Shown here piece by piece: positions 17,677 through 25,860 of a stretch of DNA of 64,000 nt. The first letter of the stretch is position 1; the number at the start of each line of letters is the position of its first letter. Source of the DNA: Pantoea sp. RIT-PI-b (lineage in GTDB: Bacteria; Pseudomonadota; Gammaproteobacteria; Enterobacterales; Enterobacteriaceae); the NCBI RefSeq assembly GCF_001187905.1, contig NZ_LGIS01000018.1:62001-126000 (forward strand), in the 5' to 3' direction. Both the position numbers and the translations under genes were made by a program. Below the pieces are notes generated by a model. It was not told the DNA's origin, did not search any database, and worked only from the letters and a program-made list of their open reading frames with translations.

Positions 17677-17682
17677 TATAAT
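17677..17682 (+). promoter_or_regulatory. Probable -10 element of the iolD promoter
   Basis: A perfect TATAAT lies about 100 bases before iolD. No good -35 is seen at 16-18 bases spacing (ATTTAA at best). TGAAAT/GTTTCAC half-sites lie on both sides, which would allow repression. Confidence 0.5.
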
Positions 17683-17783
17683 CGCCTCACGTTTCACTTA
17701 ATCCGCGGGCGCCGTGAACGGCAGTTTTTACCCGAACCGCGATGTACCTCACCGCAGGTACCAGCATGTAAAGGAAGAAGCAT

Positions 17784-19718
17784 ATGGGCACAATCAGACT
17801 CACCACAGCACAGGCGCTGGTAAAATTCCTTGATAATCAGTACCTGAACGTTGACGGCGTGGAAACCAAATTCGTGAAGGGCATTTTTGCCATTTTCGGT
17901 CACGGTAACGTGCTGGGATTGGGACAGGCGCTGGAGCAGGACAGCGGCGATCTGGTAGTGCATCAGGGCCGTAACGAGCAGGGCATGGCGCATGCTGCCA
18001 TTGGTTTTGCCAAACAGTCGCTGCGTCGTCAGATCATTGCCTGTACCTCCTCTGTTGGACCTGGCGCGGCCAACATGATCACGGCCGCTGCGACGGCAAC
18101 CGCTAACCGCATTCCTTTATTGCTGCTGCCGGGCGATGTGTTCGCTACGCGCCAGCCTGATCCGGTATTGCAGCAAATCGAACAGAGTCACGATCTCAGC
18201 ATCAGCACCAATGACGCGTTCCGTGCGGTGAGCAAATACTGGGACCGCGTTAGCCGCCCAGAGCAGCTGATGACCGCCTGCATTAACGCCCTGCGCGTAC
18301 TGACCGATCCGGCAGAAACCGGTGCAGTAACCATCGCGTTGCCGCAGGATGTGCAGGCTGAAGCCTGGGACTTCCCGGAGTACTTCTTCCAGAAACGTGT
18401 GCATCGTCTGGATCGTCGCCTGCCAACCGCTGCGCAGTTAGACGATGCGCTGGCGCTGATTGCGCGTAAACACAAACCGCTGATCATTGTCGGCGGCGGT
18501 CTGAAATATTCCGACGCCGGTGATGCGCTGCTGAAGTTTGCCGAGCGCTTCAATATTCCGTTTGCTGAAACCCAGGCCGGTAAAGGTACCATCGTTTCCG
18601 ACCACCCGCTGAACGTCGGCGGCGTGGGCGAAACCGGCTGTCTGGCGGCCAACCTGCTGGCGAAAGAGGCCGATCTGGTGATTGGCATTGGTACGCGCTA
18701 CACCGATTTCACCACCGCGTCGAAATGGATTTTCCAGAATCCGGACGTCAGCTATCTGAACCTTAACGTCAGCAACTTCGATAGCTACAAGCTGGATGCG
18801 GTGCAGCTGCTGGCGGATGCGCGTGAAGGCCTGACGGCGCTGGAAAGCGGCTTGAAAGGTTTCGAAAATCAGTGGGGCGGCCAGATTGAGCTGTCGCAAA
18901 GCAAGCTGCTGAAAGAGACGCAGCGCGTGTACGCAGCGACCTATAACACCGACGACTTCATTCCAGAAATCGCCGACCACGCCGATCGTGAAGCGCTATT
19001 CGCCGAATTTGAGCGCCTGACACAATCGGTGCTGACGCAGAGCAGCGTGCTGGGCACCTTAAACGAGCAGCTCCCAAAGGATGCGGTGATTGTCGCGGCA
19101 GCGGGCAGCCTGCCGGGCGACCTGCAGCGCGTGTGGCGCACCAAAGATTACAACTCGTACCACGTTGAGTACGGCTACTCCTGTATGGGCTATGAAGTGA
19201 ATGCCGCGCTGGGCGTGAAGCTGGCGCAGCCGCAGCGTGAAGTCTACGTCATGGTCGGCGACGGTTCGTTCATGATGCTGCACTCCGAGCTGGTTACCTC
19301 GATTCAGGAAGGGGCCAAAATCAACGTGGTGCTGCTGGATAACATGACTAACGGTTGTATCAACAACCTGCAGATGGAACACGGCATGGACAGTTTCACC
19401 ACCGAGTTCCGCTTCCGTAATCCGGAAGGCGGCAAGCTGGATGGCGGCTTTGTGCCGGTGGACTTCGCAGCGATTGCTGGCGGCTACGGTTGCAAAACTT
19501 ACCGCATCACCACGCTGGAACAGCTGGAGGCCGCGCTGATTGACGCGCAGCAGCAGACCGTTTCGACGCTGTTCGATATCAAAGTGCTGCCAAAAACGAT
19601 GGTGCACAAATACTTCAGCTGGTGGCACGTGGGCGTGGCGCAGACCTCAACTTCGACCCGCACGCAGGAAGTGGCTGACAACCTTAACGTGCATATCGAA
19701 CAGGCGCGTAAGTACTAA
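17784..19718 (+). CDS. iolD: 3D-(3,5/4)-trihydroxycyclohexane-1,2-dione acylhydrolase IolD
   Basis: A 644-residue thiamine-diphosphate enzyme of the acetolactate synthase-like superfamily. The N-terminal domain has [13 protein letters not shown] and [13 protein letters not shown], with the glutamate that activates the cofactor. The central domain has [10 protein letters not shown] and GIGTRYTDF. The C-terminal domain has GDG at 492-494, with NMTN about 26-29 residues later, the ThDP-Mg2+ motif. It hydrolyses the ring of trihydroxycyclohexanedione to 5-deoxyglucuronate. The ATG follows AAAGGAAGAAGC. iolG and iolE follow on the same strand. Confidence 0.95.
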   Translation: MGTIRLTTAQALVKFLDNQYLNVDGVETKFVKGIFAIFGHGNVLGLGQALEQDSGDLVVHQGRNEQGMAHAAIGFAKQSLRRQIIACTSSVGPGAANMITAAATATANRIPLLLLPGDVFATRQPDPVLQQIEQSHDLSISTNDAFRAVSKYWDRVSRPEQLMTACINALRVLTDPAETGAVTIALPQDVQAEAWDFPEYFFQKRVHRLDRRLPTAAQLDDALALIARKHKPLIIVGGGLKYSDAGDALLKFAERFNIPFAETQAGKGTIVSDHPLNVGGVGETGCLAANLLAKEADLVIGIGTRYTDFTTASKWIFQNPDVSYLNLNVSNFDSYKLDAVQLLADAREGLTALESGLKGFENQWGGQIELSQSKLLKETQRVYAATYNTDDFIPEIADHADREALFAEFERLTQSVLTQSSVLGTLNEQLPKDAVIVAAAGSLPGDLQRVWRTKDYNSYHVEYGYSCMGYEVNAALGVKLAQPQREVYVMVGDGSFMMLHSELVTSIQEGAKINVVLLDNMTNGCINNLQMEHGMDSFTTEFRFRNPEGGKLDGGFVPVDFAAIAGGYGCKTYRITTLEQLEAALIDAQQQTVSTLFDIKVLPKTMVHKYFSWWHVGVAQTSTSTRTQEVADNLNVHIEQARKY

Positions 19719-19730
19719 ATCCTCTTTTAG

Positions 19731-19753
19731 GCCGGGCTTCTCCGGCTTTGTTT
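19731..19753 (+). terminator. Weak terminator-like hairpin after iolD
   Basis: GCCGG, six bases, CCGGC then TTTGTTT. The stem is only five bases, so it may be a partial terminator between iolD and iolG. Confidence 0.4.
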
Positions 19754-19758
19754 AACCC

Positions 19759-19826
19759 TATTCCCAACATAATTCGAGATGCAGGAAGGCGGCAACGTAC
19801 CTGCATCCTCAAGTATGAAGGGGATA
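19759..19826 (+). repeat. Short ERIC-like element, 68 bp, core deleted
   Basis: The left end carries CATAATTCGAGATGCAGG, the right end CCTGCATCCTCAAGTATGAA; the two are an imperfect inverted repeat bounded by TATTCCC and GGGGATA. The ERIC central GTAAGTGACTGGGG part is missing. The element lies between iolD and iolG and would fold into a long hairpin in their mRNA. Confidence 0.8.
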
Positions 19827-19851
19827 CTTATCCGACTCTACAGGTGTAATT

Positions 19852-20865
19852 ATGACGCTCAAACTCGGTGTAATTGGTACCGGTGCAATTGGTCAGGAAC
19901 ACATTCGCCGCTGCAATAACGTCTTGCAGGGTGCGAAAGTGGTGGCAGTTTCTGATATCAACGTGGAAGGGGCGCGTGCCGCGCTGCAACGCCTGAATAT
20001 CGACGCCGAGGTGTATCAGGATGGCCATCAGGTGATCAACTCGCCAGAAGTCGATGCCGTGCTGGTGACATCCTGGGATCCGACCCACGAAGAGTTCACG
20101 CTGGCGGCCATCGCAGCGGGCAAACCGGTGTTCTGTGAAAAGCCGCTGGCACTGAGCGCCGAAGGCTGCCGTCGCATCGTCGATGCCGAGATCAAACACG
20201 GCAAACGTCTGGTGCAGGTGGGCTTTATGCGCCCGTATGATTCCGGCTATCGCGCGCTGAAAAAAGTGATTACCGACGGTGAAATCGGCGAACCGCTGAT
20301 GCTGCACTGCGCGCACCGCAACCAGAGCGTCGGCGAGAATTACACCACCGATATGGCGATCACCAACACCCTGATTCACGAGCTGGACGTGCTGCGCTGG
20401 CTGACGGAAGACGATTATAAAACCGTGCAGGTGGTGTTCCCGCGTACCACGTCGAAGTCTCATGCCAAACTGAAAGATCCGCAAATCGTGCTGTTCGAAA
20501 CGCAGAAAGGCATCCGTATTGATGTAGAGATTTTCGTTAACTGCGCGTACGGCTACGACATCCAGTGTGAAGTGGTGGGTGAAGAGGGCATCGCGAAACT
20601 GCCTGAACCTTCTGCTATTCAAACGCGCAAAAACGCGCGTCTCGGCGTTCCGCTGTTGACCGATTGGAAAGACCGTTTCATTGATGCCTACGACGTTGAG
20701 CTGCAGGCGTTCATTAATGACGTAAAAAGCGGCGAGTTGACCGGTCCTTCGGCCTGGGATGGCTTTGCTGCCTCCGTGGCCGCCGATGCCTGCCAGAAAG
20801 CGCAGAACAGCGGCGCGATTGAGCCGGTAACCATGCCGCCGCGTCCGGATTTCTACGCCAAATAA
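19852..20865 (+). CDS. iolG: myo-inositol 2-dehydrogenase IolG
   Basis: A 337-residue oxidoreductase of the Gfo/Idh/MocA family. It has the dinucleotide motif GTGAIG (9-14) and the family EKPLA motif (near residue 97). The [14 protein letters not shown] segment (about 172-185) holds the catalytic Asp/His region. It oxidises myo-inositol to 2-keto-myo-inositol (scyllo-inosose) with NAD+, the entry step of the pathway. iolE follows after 62 bases. Confidence 0.93.
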   Translation: MTLKLGVIGTGAIGQEHIRRCNNVLQGAKVVAVSDINVEGARAALQRLNIDAEVYQDGHQVINSPEVDAVLVTSWDPTHEEFTLAAIAAGKPVFCEKPLALSAEGCRRIVDAEIKHGKRLVQVGFMRPYDSGYRALKKVITDGEIGEPLMLHCAHRNQSVGENYTTDMAITNTLIHELDVLRWLTEDDYKTVQVVFPRTTSKSHAKLKDPQIVLFETQKGIRIDVEIFVNCAYGYDIQCEVVGEEGIAKLPEPSAIQTRKNARLGVPLLTDWKDRFIDAYDVELQAFINDVKSGELTGPSAWDGFAASVAADACQKAQNSGAIEPVTMPPRPDFYAK

Positions 20866-20927
20866 CTGAGCTGTGCGCTAACTCCTCGGCGGCTCAGCGG
20901 CCGCCTCTGTGAATCAGGGAACTGAAG

Positions 20928-21824
20928 ATGAACCAAGACAACGTAAAACTGGCGATTGCGCCAATCGGCTGGACCAACGATGACATGCCGGAGCTGGGCA
21001 GCGAAAACACCTTCCAGCAAACCGTCAGTGAGATGGCACTGGCCGGCTTTACCGGCAGTGAAGTGGGCAGCAAATACCCGCGCGACCCGGCGATTCTCAA
21101 GCCGATGCTGGATATCCGTGGTATTCAGATCTGCAACGCGTGGTTCAGCACCTTCTTCGCCAACGGCGACAAAGCGAAAACCATCGACGAATTCACCAAT
21201 CACATGAACTTCCTGCATGCCATGGGCGCGCGCGTGATTGGCTGCTCTGAGCAGAGCAAAAGTATTCAGGGCACCACGCTGGCGGTGCTGGAGCAGAAGC
21301 CAATCTTCAGTGACGAAGAGTGGCGCTTGACGGCGGAAGGCTACAACGAGCTGGCCGAGATCGCCGCGAAAAAGGGCATGCGTTTAACGCTGCACCATCA
21401 CATGGGCACCGGCATCCAGACGCCCGCCGAGATTGATCGCTTTATGGAATCGACCAATGACAATGTCGGCCTGCTGTATGACACCGGTCACATCTACTAC
21501 TCCGAAGGGTCACAGCAGGCGATGCTGGACGTGCTGACTAAATATCTGCCGCGTATTTTCCACGTGCATCTGAAAGACGTGCGCGACAGCGTGGTAGCGG
21601 AAGTGCGCGAAAAATCGTTGTCGTTCCTGGATGGCGTGAAGAAGGGCACCTTCACCGTGCCTGGCGATGGCGTGATCGATTTCAAACCGGTGTTCAAAAT
21701 TCTTGACGATTACGGCTATAAAGGCTGGATGGTGGTGGAAGCGGAGCAGGATCCGGCGCTGGCCAATCCGTTCGAATATGCGGTGAAAGCGCGTAAGTAC
21801 ATCCGTGAGAATGCGGGGCTGTAA
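20928..21824 (+). CDS. iolE: myo-inosose-2 dehydratase IolE
   Basis: A 298-residue TIM-barrel enzyme of the xylose isomerase-like superfamily. It starts [16 protein letters not shown], typical of IolE. Metal-site segments include [30 protein letters not shown] and, near the end, VVEAEQDPA. It removes water from 2-keto-myo-inositol to give the diketone used by IolD. It is the last gene of the iolD-iolG-iolE run and ends at a bidirectional terminator shared with glpD. Confidence 0.94.
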   Translation: MNQDNVKLAIAPIGWTNDDMPELGSENTFQQTVSEMALAGFTGSEVGSKYPRDPAILKPMLDIRGIQICNAWFSTFFANGDKAKTIDEFTNHMNFLHAMGARVIGCSEQSKSIQGTTLAVLEQKPIFSDEEWRLTAEGYNELAEIAAKKGMRLTLHHHMGTGIQTPAEIDRFMESTNDNVGLLYDTGHIYYSEGSQQAMLDVLTKYLPRIFHVHLKDVRDSVVAEVREKSLSFLDGVKKGTFTVPGDGVIDFKPVFKILDDYGYKGWMVVEAEQDPALANPFEYAVKARKYIRENAGL

Positions 21825-21872
21825 GCTTAACGACGTGCCATAAAGTGCGCTGCTGCAGTATGTGCACACATT

Positions 21873-21896
21873 CGTAGCGGCGCGATTCATCGCGCG
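21873..21896. repeat. REP-like hairpin, family A, single unit
   Basis: CGTAGCGGCGCGATTCATCG followed by CGCG: GTAG foot plus a GCGCGAT...ATCGCGC hairpin, matching the units at 4098 and 5325. Confidence 0.7.
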
Positions 21897-21904
21897 TTTT
21901 TCCA

Positions 21905-21945
21905 TAAAAAAGGCCGTTATCCAATTTGGAATAACGGCCTTTTTA
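21905..21945. terminator. Bidirectional terminator between iolE and glpD
   Basis: AAAAAAGGCCGTTATCC and its complement ending AACGGCCTTTTT form a stem of about 13 bases with T runs on both strands. Confidence 0.9.
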
Positions 21946-21956
21946 TTTGGCTCGGA

Positions 21957-23465
21957 TTATGAGGCTAACGACAACGCCGGTTTCTGTGCGTTGACCGCCA
22001 GCCACTCACGAATGCGCGCCTGTTCAGCTTCGCTCAGCCACATACCTTGTTTGGTACGACGCCAAATCGCATCATCCAGCTCGCGCACCCATTCGTTTTT
22101 CACCAGGTAGCGCAGCTCGGCTTCGTAGAACTCGTGACCGAAGTTCTCACCCAAATCATCAATGCTCTTCGCGCCTTCCAGCAGCACTTCGGTACGGCTG
22201 CCGTAGGTACGGGCAAAGTGGCGCGCCATACCTTCGCTGATAAACGGATAGCGACGACGCAGGCCCGCAGCGTAATCTTCACGCGTACCGGAGAAATCCC
22301 CCCCCGGCAATACCGCGCTTTTGGTCCAGGCTGGGCCGATGTTCGGGTAGTACTTGGTCAGTTTTTCCAGCGCGTGTTCCGCCAGCTTACGATAGGTGGT
22401 CAGCTTGCCGCCAAACACCGACAGCAGCGGTGCCTGGCCGTTTTCATCATGCACATCCAGCGTGTAATCGCGGGTGATGGCCTGCGGCGAATCCGATTCG
22501 TCATCGCACAGCGGACGCACGCCCGAGTAAGTCCAGACGATGTCATCTTTGCTCAGCTGCTGTTTGAAGTGTCCGTTGAACACCTTCAGCAGGTAGCTGA
22601 TTTCGTTGTCATCAATCTTCACGTCTTTCGGATCGCCTTTGTACTCCACGTCGGTAGTGCCGATGATGGAGAACTCATCCATCCACGGAATGACAAATAC
22701 GATACGGTTATCTTCGTTCTGCAGGATATACGCCTGCTTTTCGCGATGGACGCGCGGCACCACGATGTGGCTGCCTTTGATCAGACGAATGCCGTACGGC
22801 GATTTCAGCTTCAGGCCGTCGTCGAAGAACTCTTTTACCCATGGACCAGCCGCGTTGACCAGACCTTTGGCGCGCCAGGTATAGGTTTTGCCGCTATCAA
22901 TATCTTCGGCTTCCACCATCCACAAACCGGCTTCGCGCCAGGCGCGGGTCACGCGAGTACGGGTGCGCACTTCGCCGCCCTGTTTTTCCACTTCCTGCGC
23001 GTTGAGCACGACCATGCGTGCATCATCAACCCAGCAGTCGGAATATTCGAAACCGCGCGTGATTTCCGGTTTGAGGGCCGAATCCGCGCCAAAACGCAGG
23101 CTTTTACTGCCCGGCAGCGTGGTGCGTTTGCCGAGGCGATCGTACATAAACAGGCCCATGCGGATCATCCACGCCGGACGCAGGTGCGGGCGGTGCGGCA
23201 GACGGAAGCGCATCGGGAAAGCGATATGCGGTGCCATTTTCAGCAGCACTTCACGCTCGGCTAAGGCTTCGCCAACCAGGCGGAATTCATAGTGTTCAAG
23301 GTAGCGCAGGCCACCGTGAATCAGCTTCGAGCTGTTGGAGGAGGTTGCACAGGCCAAATCCCGCGCCTCCAGCATCAGCACCGACAGTCCGCGTCCTGCA
23401 GCGTCCACTGCAATGCCGGCTCCGTTAATGCCGCCGCCGATCACGATCAGGTCTTTGGTTTCCAC
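21957..23465 (-). CDS. glpD: Aerobic glycerol-3-phosphate dehydrogenase GlpD
   Basis: A 502-residue FAD enzyme beginning METKDLIVIGGGINGAG, with the dinucleotide-binding GGGINGAG at about residues 10-17. It aligns along its full length with E. coli GlpD (501 residues), including VNAAGPWVK, IRLIKGSHIVVPR and the SVFGGKLTTYRKLAEHAL segment. It is a peripheral inner-membrane enzyme oxidising glycerol-3-phosphate to dihydroxyacetone phosphate and passing electrons to quinone. The start codon is GTG behind a strong CGGAGGAG site. It is divergent from glpEGR, with GlpR operators just upstream. Confidence 0.97.
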   Translation of the reverse strand: METKDLIVIGGGINGAGIAVDAAGRGLSVLMLEARDLACATSSNSSKLIHGGLRYLEHYEFRLVGEALAEREVLLKMAPHIAFPMRFRLPHRPHLRPAWMIRMGLFMYDRLGKRTTLPGSKSLRFGADSALKPEITRGFEYSDCWVDDARMVVLNAQEVEKQGGEVRTRTRVTRAWREAGLWMVEAEDIDSGKTYTWRAKGLVNAAGPWVKEFFDDGLKLKSPYGIRLIKGSHIVVPRVHREKQAYILQNEDNRIVFVIPWMDEFSIIGTTDVEYKGDPKDVKIDDNEISYLLKVFNGHFKQQLSKDDIVWTYSGVRPLCDDESDSPQAITRDYTLDVHDENGQAPLLSVFGGKLTTYRKLAEHALEKLTKYYPNIGPAWTKSAVLPGGDFSGTREDYAAGLRRRYPFISEGMARHFARTYGSRTEVLLEGAKSIDDLGENFGHEFYEAELRYLVKNEWVRELDDAIWRRTKQGMWLSEAEQARIREWLAVNAQKPALSLAS

Positions 23466-23477
23466 GTCATCTCCTCC

Positions 23478-23518
23478 GATGTTCGGAATAGTTCTAAAAT
23501 GTTCGTTTTCGAGCGTAA
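23478..23518. promoter_or_regulatory. Tandem GlpR operators upstream of glpD
   Basis: The sequence at 23498-23518 (AATGTTCGTTTTCGAGCGTA) fits the GlpR operator pattern ATGTTCG..CGAGCAT. A weaker neighbour starts GATGTTCGGAATAG at 23478. They lie 13-53 bases upstream of the glpD start, over the likely promoter. The regulator is encoded close by. Confidence 0.75.
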
Positions 23519-23573
23519 TAATAATCGGAAACCAACATCGACGCCAGCGGTTAACTGAATAAAAACATTTTTG

Positions 23574-23589
23574 CGTGATATAGCTAACA
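23574..23589. promoter_or_regulatory. CRP-binding-site candidate between glpD and glpE
   Basis: CGTGA, TATAGC, TAACA matches TGTGA-N6-TCACA at 8 of 10 positions. It lies about 105-125 bases from both start codons. Cyclic-AMP control of glpD is known in E. coli. Confidence 0.5.
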
Positions 23590-23693
23590 TTCCGACAGGA
23601 AAAAAATCACATAACCACAGGACTTGTCAGGTTATCGCGACCGATTCTCAGGGTAAACTAGGCGCTAATTGTGACGAAGTAATGAGAGACACC

Positions 23694-24020
23694 ATGGAAA
23701 CCTTCGAGTGTATTAATGTCCTGCAGGCGCAAGAGCATCTGGCACAAGGTGCGCAGCTGGTGGATATCCGCGATCCACAAAGTTTCATGATGGGCCACGC
23801 TGCGGGCGCGCAGCATCTGACCAACGATAACCTGGCGGACTTCATCGCCAAGGCCAATCAGGATTTACCGGTACTGGTGATGTGCTATCACGGCAACAGC
23901 AGTAAAGGCGCGGCGCAGTTCCTGCTTGGACAGGGATTTAACGCGGCCTATAGCGTTGACGGCGGCTTTGACGCCTGGCGCGCGGCATTCCCGGCGCAGG
24001 TTGTCACCGGCGACGCCTAA
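23694..24020 (+). CDS. glpE: Thiosulfate sulfurtransferase GlpE
   Basis: The protein is 108 residues from the ATG at 23694, the E. coli length; a longer frame from 23571 is ignored. It is a single-domain rhodanese with the active-site loop CYHGNSS (cysteine at residue 64). It transfers sulfur from thiosulfate to cyanide or thioredoxin in the cytoplasm. It is the first gene of glpEGR; glpG follows after 29 bases. Confidence 0.93.
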   Translation: METFECINVLQAQEHLAQGAQLVDIRDPQSFMMGHAAGAQHLTNDNLADFIAKANQDLPVLVMCYHGNSSKGAAQFLLGQGFNAAYSVDGGFDAWRAAFPAQVVTGDA

Positions 24021-24049
24021 GCCCATCGCATAAGGAAGGAGAGCACCGC

Positions 24050-24877
24050 ATGATGCGCATCACCCAGTTTAATAATCCGCGCATGGCGCAGGCGTTTGTC
24101 GACTACATGGCGACGCGCGGCGTGAAGTTACGTATTGAGCGCGAAAGCCACTTTGTCATTATGTTGGATGATGAAAGTAAGCTGGAGATGGTCGAAAACG
24201 AACTCGCGCAGTTCGTGCGCGATCCCAACCATCCACGTTATCAGGCTGCCAGCTGGCATAGCGGTAATACCGCCAGCGGCCTGCGCTATGAGCGCACCCA
24301 CATTTGGGCGAACATTCGCCAGCGCGCCGGTCCGCTCACCATGAGCATCATGATTGCCTGTATCGCGGTGTTTATCGTGATGCAGATCGTCGGCGATGAC
24401 GTGGCGCTGGACTGGCTGGCGTGGCCGGCGGATGCGTCGCAATATTTCCAGGTGTGGCGCTGGTTCAGTCATGCGCTGCTGCACTTCTCGCTGCTGCATA
24501 TCCTGTTTAACCTGATGTGGTGGTGGTACCTCGGCGGTGCGGTCGAGAAACGTCTCGGCACCGGCAAACTGTTTGTGATTATGTTGATCTCGGCGCTGCT
24601 CACCGGCTGGATGCAGGCGAAGTTTAGCGGCGTGCTGTTTGGTGGTTTGTCGGGCGTGGTGTACGCGCTGATGGGATATTGCTGGTTACGCGGTGAGCGC
24701 GATCCCGAAAGTGGCATTTATCTGGAGCGTGGCCTGATTGGCTTCGCGGTGGTGTGGTTGGTGATTGGTTTTTACGGCGCGTTTGGCTTGGCGATTGCCA
24801 ACGCGGCGCACGTTACCGGCTTGCTGGTCGGTTTAGCGATGGCATTTGTTGATACGCGCAACATCGCGCGTCGTTAG
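24050..24877 (+). CDS. glpG: Rhomboid intramembrane serine protease GlpG
   Basis: The 275-residue protein has an N-terminal cytoplasmic domain (about 1-90) and six membrane helices. The catalytic serine is S201 in GLSGVVYAL and the histidine is H254 in NAAHVTGLL, the same numbers as in E. coli GlpG. The [19 protein letters not shown] segment is the conserved L1/helix 2 region. It cleaves membrane proteins within the bilayer. ATG is doubled at the start (24050 and 24053), and either may be used. AAGGAAGGAG lies upstream. Confidence 0.95.
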   Translation: MMRITQFNNPRMAQAFVDYMATRGVKLRIERESHFVIMLDDESKLEMVENELAQFVRDPNHPRYQAASWHSGNTASGLRYERTHIWANIRQRAGPLTMSIMIACIAVFIVMQIVGDDVALDWLAWPADASQYFQVWRWFSHALLHFSLLHILFNLMWWWYLGGAVEKRLGTGKLFVIMLISALLTGWMQAKFSGVLFGGLSGVVYALMGYCWLRGERDPESGIYLERGLIGFAVVWLVIGFYGAFGLAIANAAHVTGLLVGLAMAFVDTRNIARR

Positions 24878-24918
24878 CAGCGCGAATAAAACAGCGGCTT
24901 CGAGCCGAGGAGAGAGAT

Positions 24919-25677
24919 GTGAAGCAGACGCAACGTCATGACGCCATTATCGATCTGGTCCGGCGTCAGGGATATGTCAGTACCGAAGAGCTGGTAGAGC
25001 ACTTTGAGGTCAGCCCGCAAACCATTCGGCGCGATCTCAACGACCTGGCCGATCAGAATAAAATTATGCGCCATCACGGCGGGGCGGCGTTGCCGTCCAG
25101 TTCCGAGAACACCGCCTGGCAGGATCGTAAGATGATGTGGTCAGCGGAGAAAGCGCGCATCGCCGAGCGTGTGGCGAGCCAGATCCCGGATGGCGCCACG
25201 CTGTTTATCGATATCGGCACCACGCCGGAAGCGGTGGCGCACGCGCTGCTTAATCACAACAATCTGCGCGTGGTCACCAACAACCTCAACGTGGCGATTC
25301 TGTTGATGGCGAAACCGGATTTTCGCGTGATCATCGCCGGTGGTGAAGTACGCACGCGCGATGGCGGCATCATGGGCGAAGCGACGCTGGACTTCATCTC
25401 GCAGTTCCGGCTTGATTACGGCATTCTCGGTATCAGCGGCATCGATATGGACGGTTCGCTGCTGGAGTTTGACTATCACGAAGTGCGCACCAAACGCGCG
25501 ATTATCGAAAACTCGCGCTGCGTGATGCTGGTGGTGGATCACTCGAAGTTCGGCCGTAATGCGATGGTTAACCTCGGCAATATGAGCCTGATTGATTACA
25601 TGTATACCGATCAAAGCCCGCCGGCCAGCGTGCTGAAAGTGATTGAACAGCACGAAGTTCATCTCGAGCTCTGTTGA
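24919..25677 (+). CDS. glpR: DeoR-family glycerol-3-phosphate regulon repressor GlpR
   Basis: A 252-residue repressor starting MKQTQRHDAI. The helix-turn-helix is at about residues 20-40 (STEELVEHFEVSPQTIRRDLN) and the sugar-phosphate sensor domain follows, with DIGTTPEAVA and ISGIDMDGSLLEFDYHEV. Glycerol-3-phosphate relieves it. The start is GTG, overlapping an ATGTGA; the ribosome site is CGAGGAGAG. It likely binds the operators at 23478-23518. Confidence 0.95.
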   Translation: MKQTQRHDAIIDLVRRQGYVSTEELVEHFEVSPQTIRRDLNDLADQNKIMRHHGGAALPSSSENTAWQDRKMMWSAEKARIAERVASQIPDGATLFIDIGTTPEAVAHALLNHNNLRVVTNNLNVAILLMAKPDFRVIIAGGEVRTRDGGIMGEATLDFISQFRLDYGILGISGIDMDGSLLEFDYHEVRTKRAIIENSRCVMLVVDHSKFGRNAMVNLGNMSLIDYMYTDQSPPASVLKVIEQHEVHLELC

Positions 25678-25690
25678 TGTTACATAACCA

Positions 25691-25740
25691 GGTCGCCATG
25701 AATGGCGACCTTACGATGTAGTGTGCGCATTTATGCGCAC
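25691..25740. repeat. Compound REP-like repeat (families B and C) upstream of malP
   Basis: The hairpin GGTCGCCATGAATGGCGACC (25691-25710), then TTACGA, then 12 bases after the first hairpin the hairpin GTGCGCATTTATGCGCAC (25723-25740). The same two hairpins, exactly, recur at 28277-28330 on the other side of malP. Confidence 0.8.
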
Positions 25741-25750
25741 TGTTTTTTTT
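25721..25750 (+). terminator. Probable terminator of glpR
   Basis: GTGCGCAT, TT, ATGCGCAC followed by TG and a run of eight T. The repeat hairpin thus doubles as a terminator between glpR and malP. Confidence 0.7.
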
Positions 25751-25860
25751 CTTAACACGCGCATTTCCCTGTCGCTTTTTTCTGCGCCCGCAGCTTTACT
25801 TATCCATTCACCTCTTGCGCTCGCCCCGGCTTTACCGTTAACGGACACGAAGGGATTGAT

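Larger units (their letters stand above)
17235..17783. other. Divergent iolC-iolD regulatory region
   Basis: This 549-base region has no gene. It holds the inverted repeats at 17360-17374 and 17520-17532, ATGAAAT at 17630-17636, GTTTCAT at 17598-17604 and GTTTCAC at 17690. A perfect TATAAT lies at 17677-17682. An antisense open frame at 17385-17597 has no supporting features. Confidence 0.65.

Noticed and set aside
22047..23264. 405-codon open frame antisense to glpD
   Set aside because: Long only because of codon bias in glpD; the opposite strand matches E. coli GlpD end to end.
25678..25860. MalT boxes upstream of malP
   Set aside because: No GGGATGAGG-like sequence found on either strand by eye.
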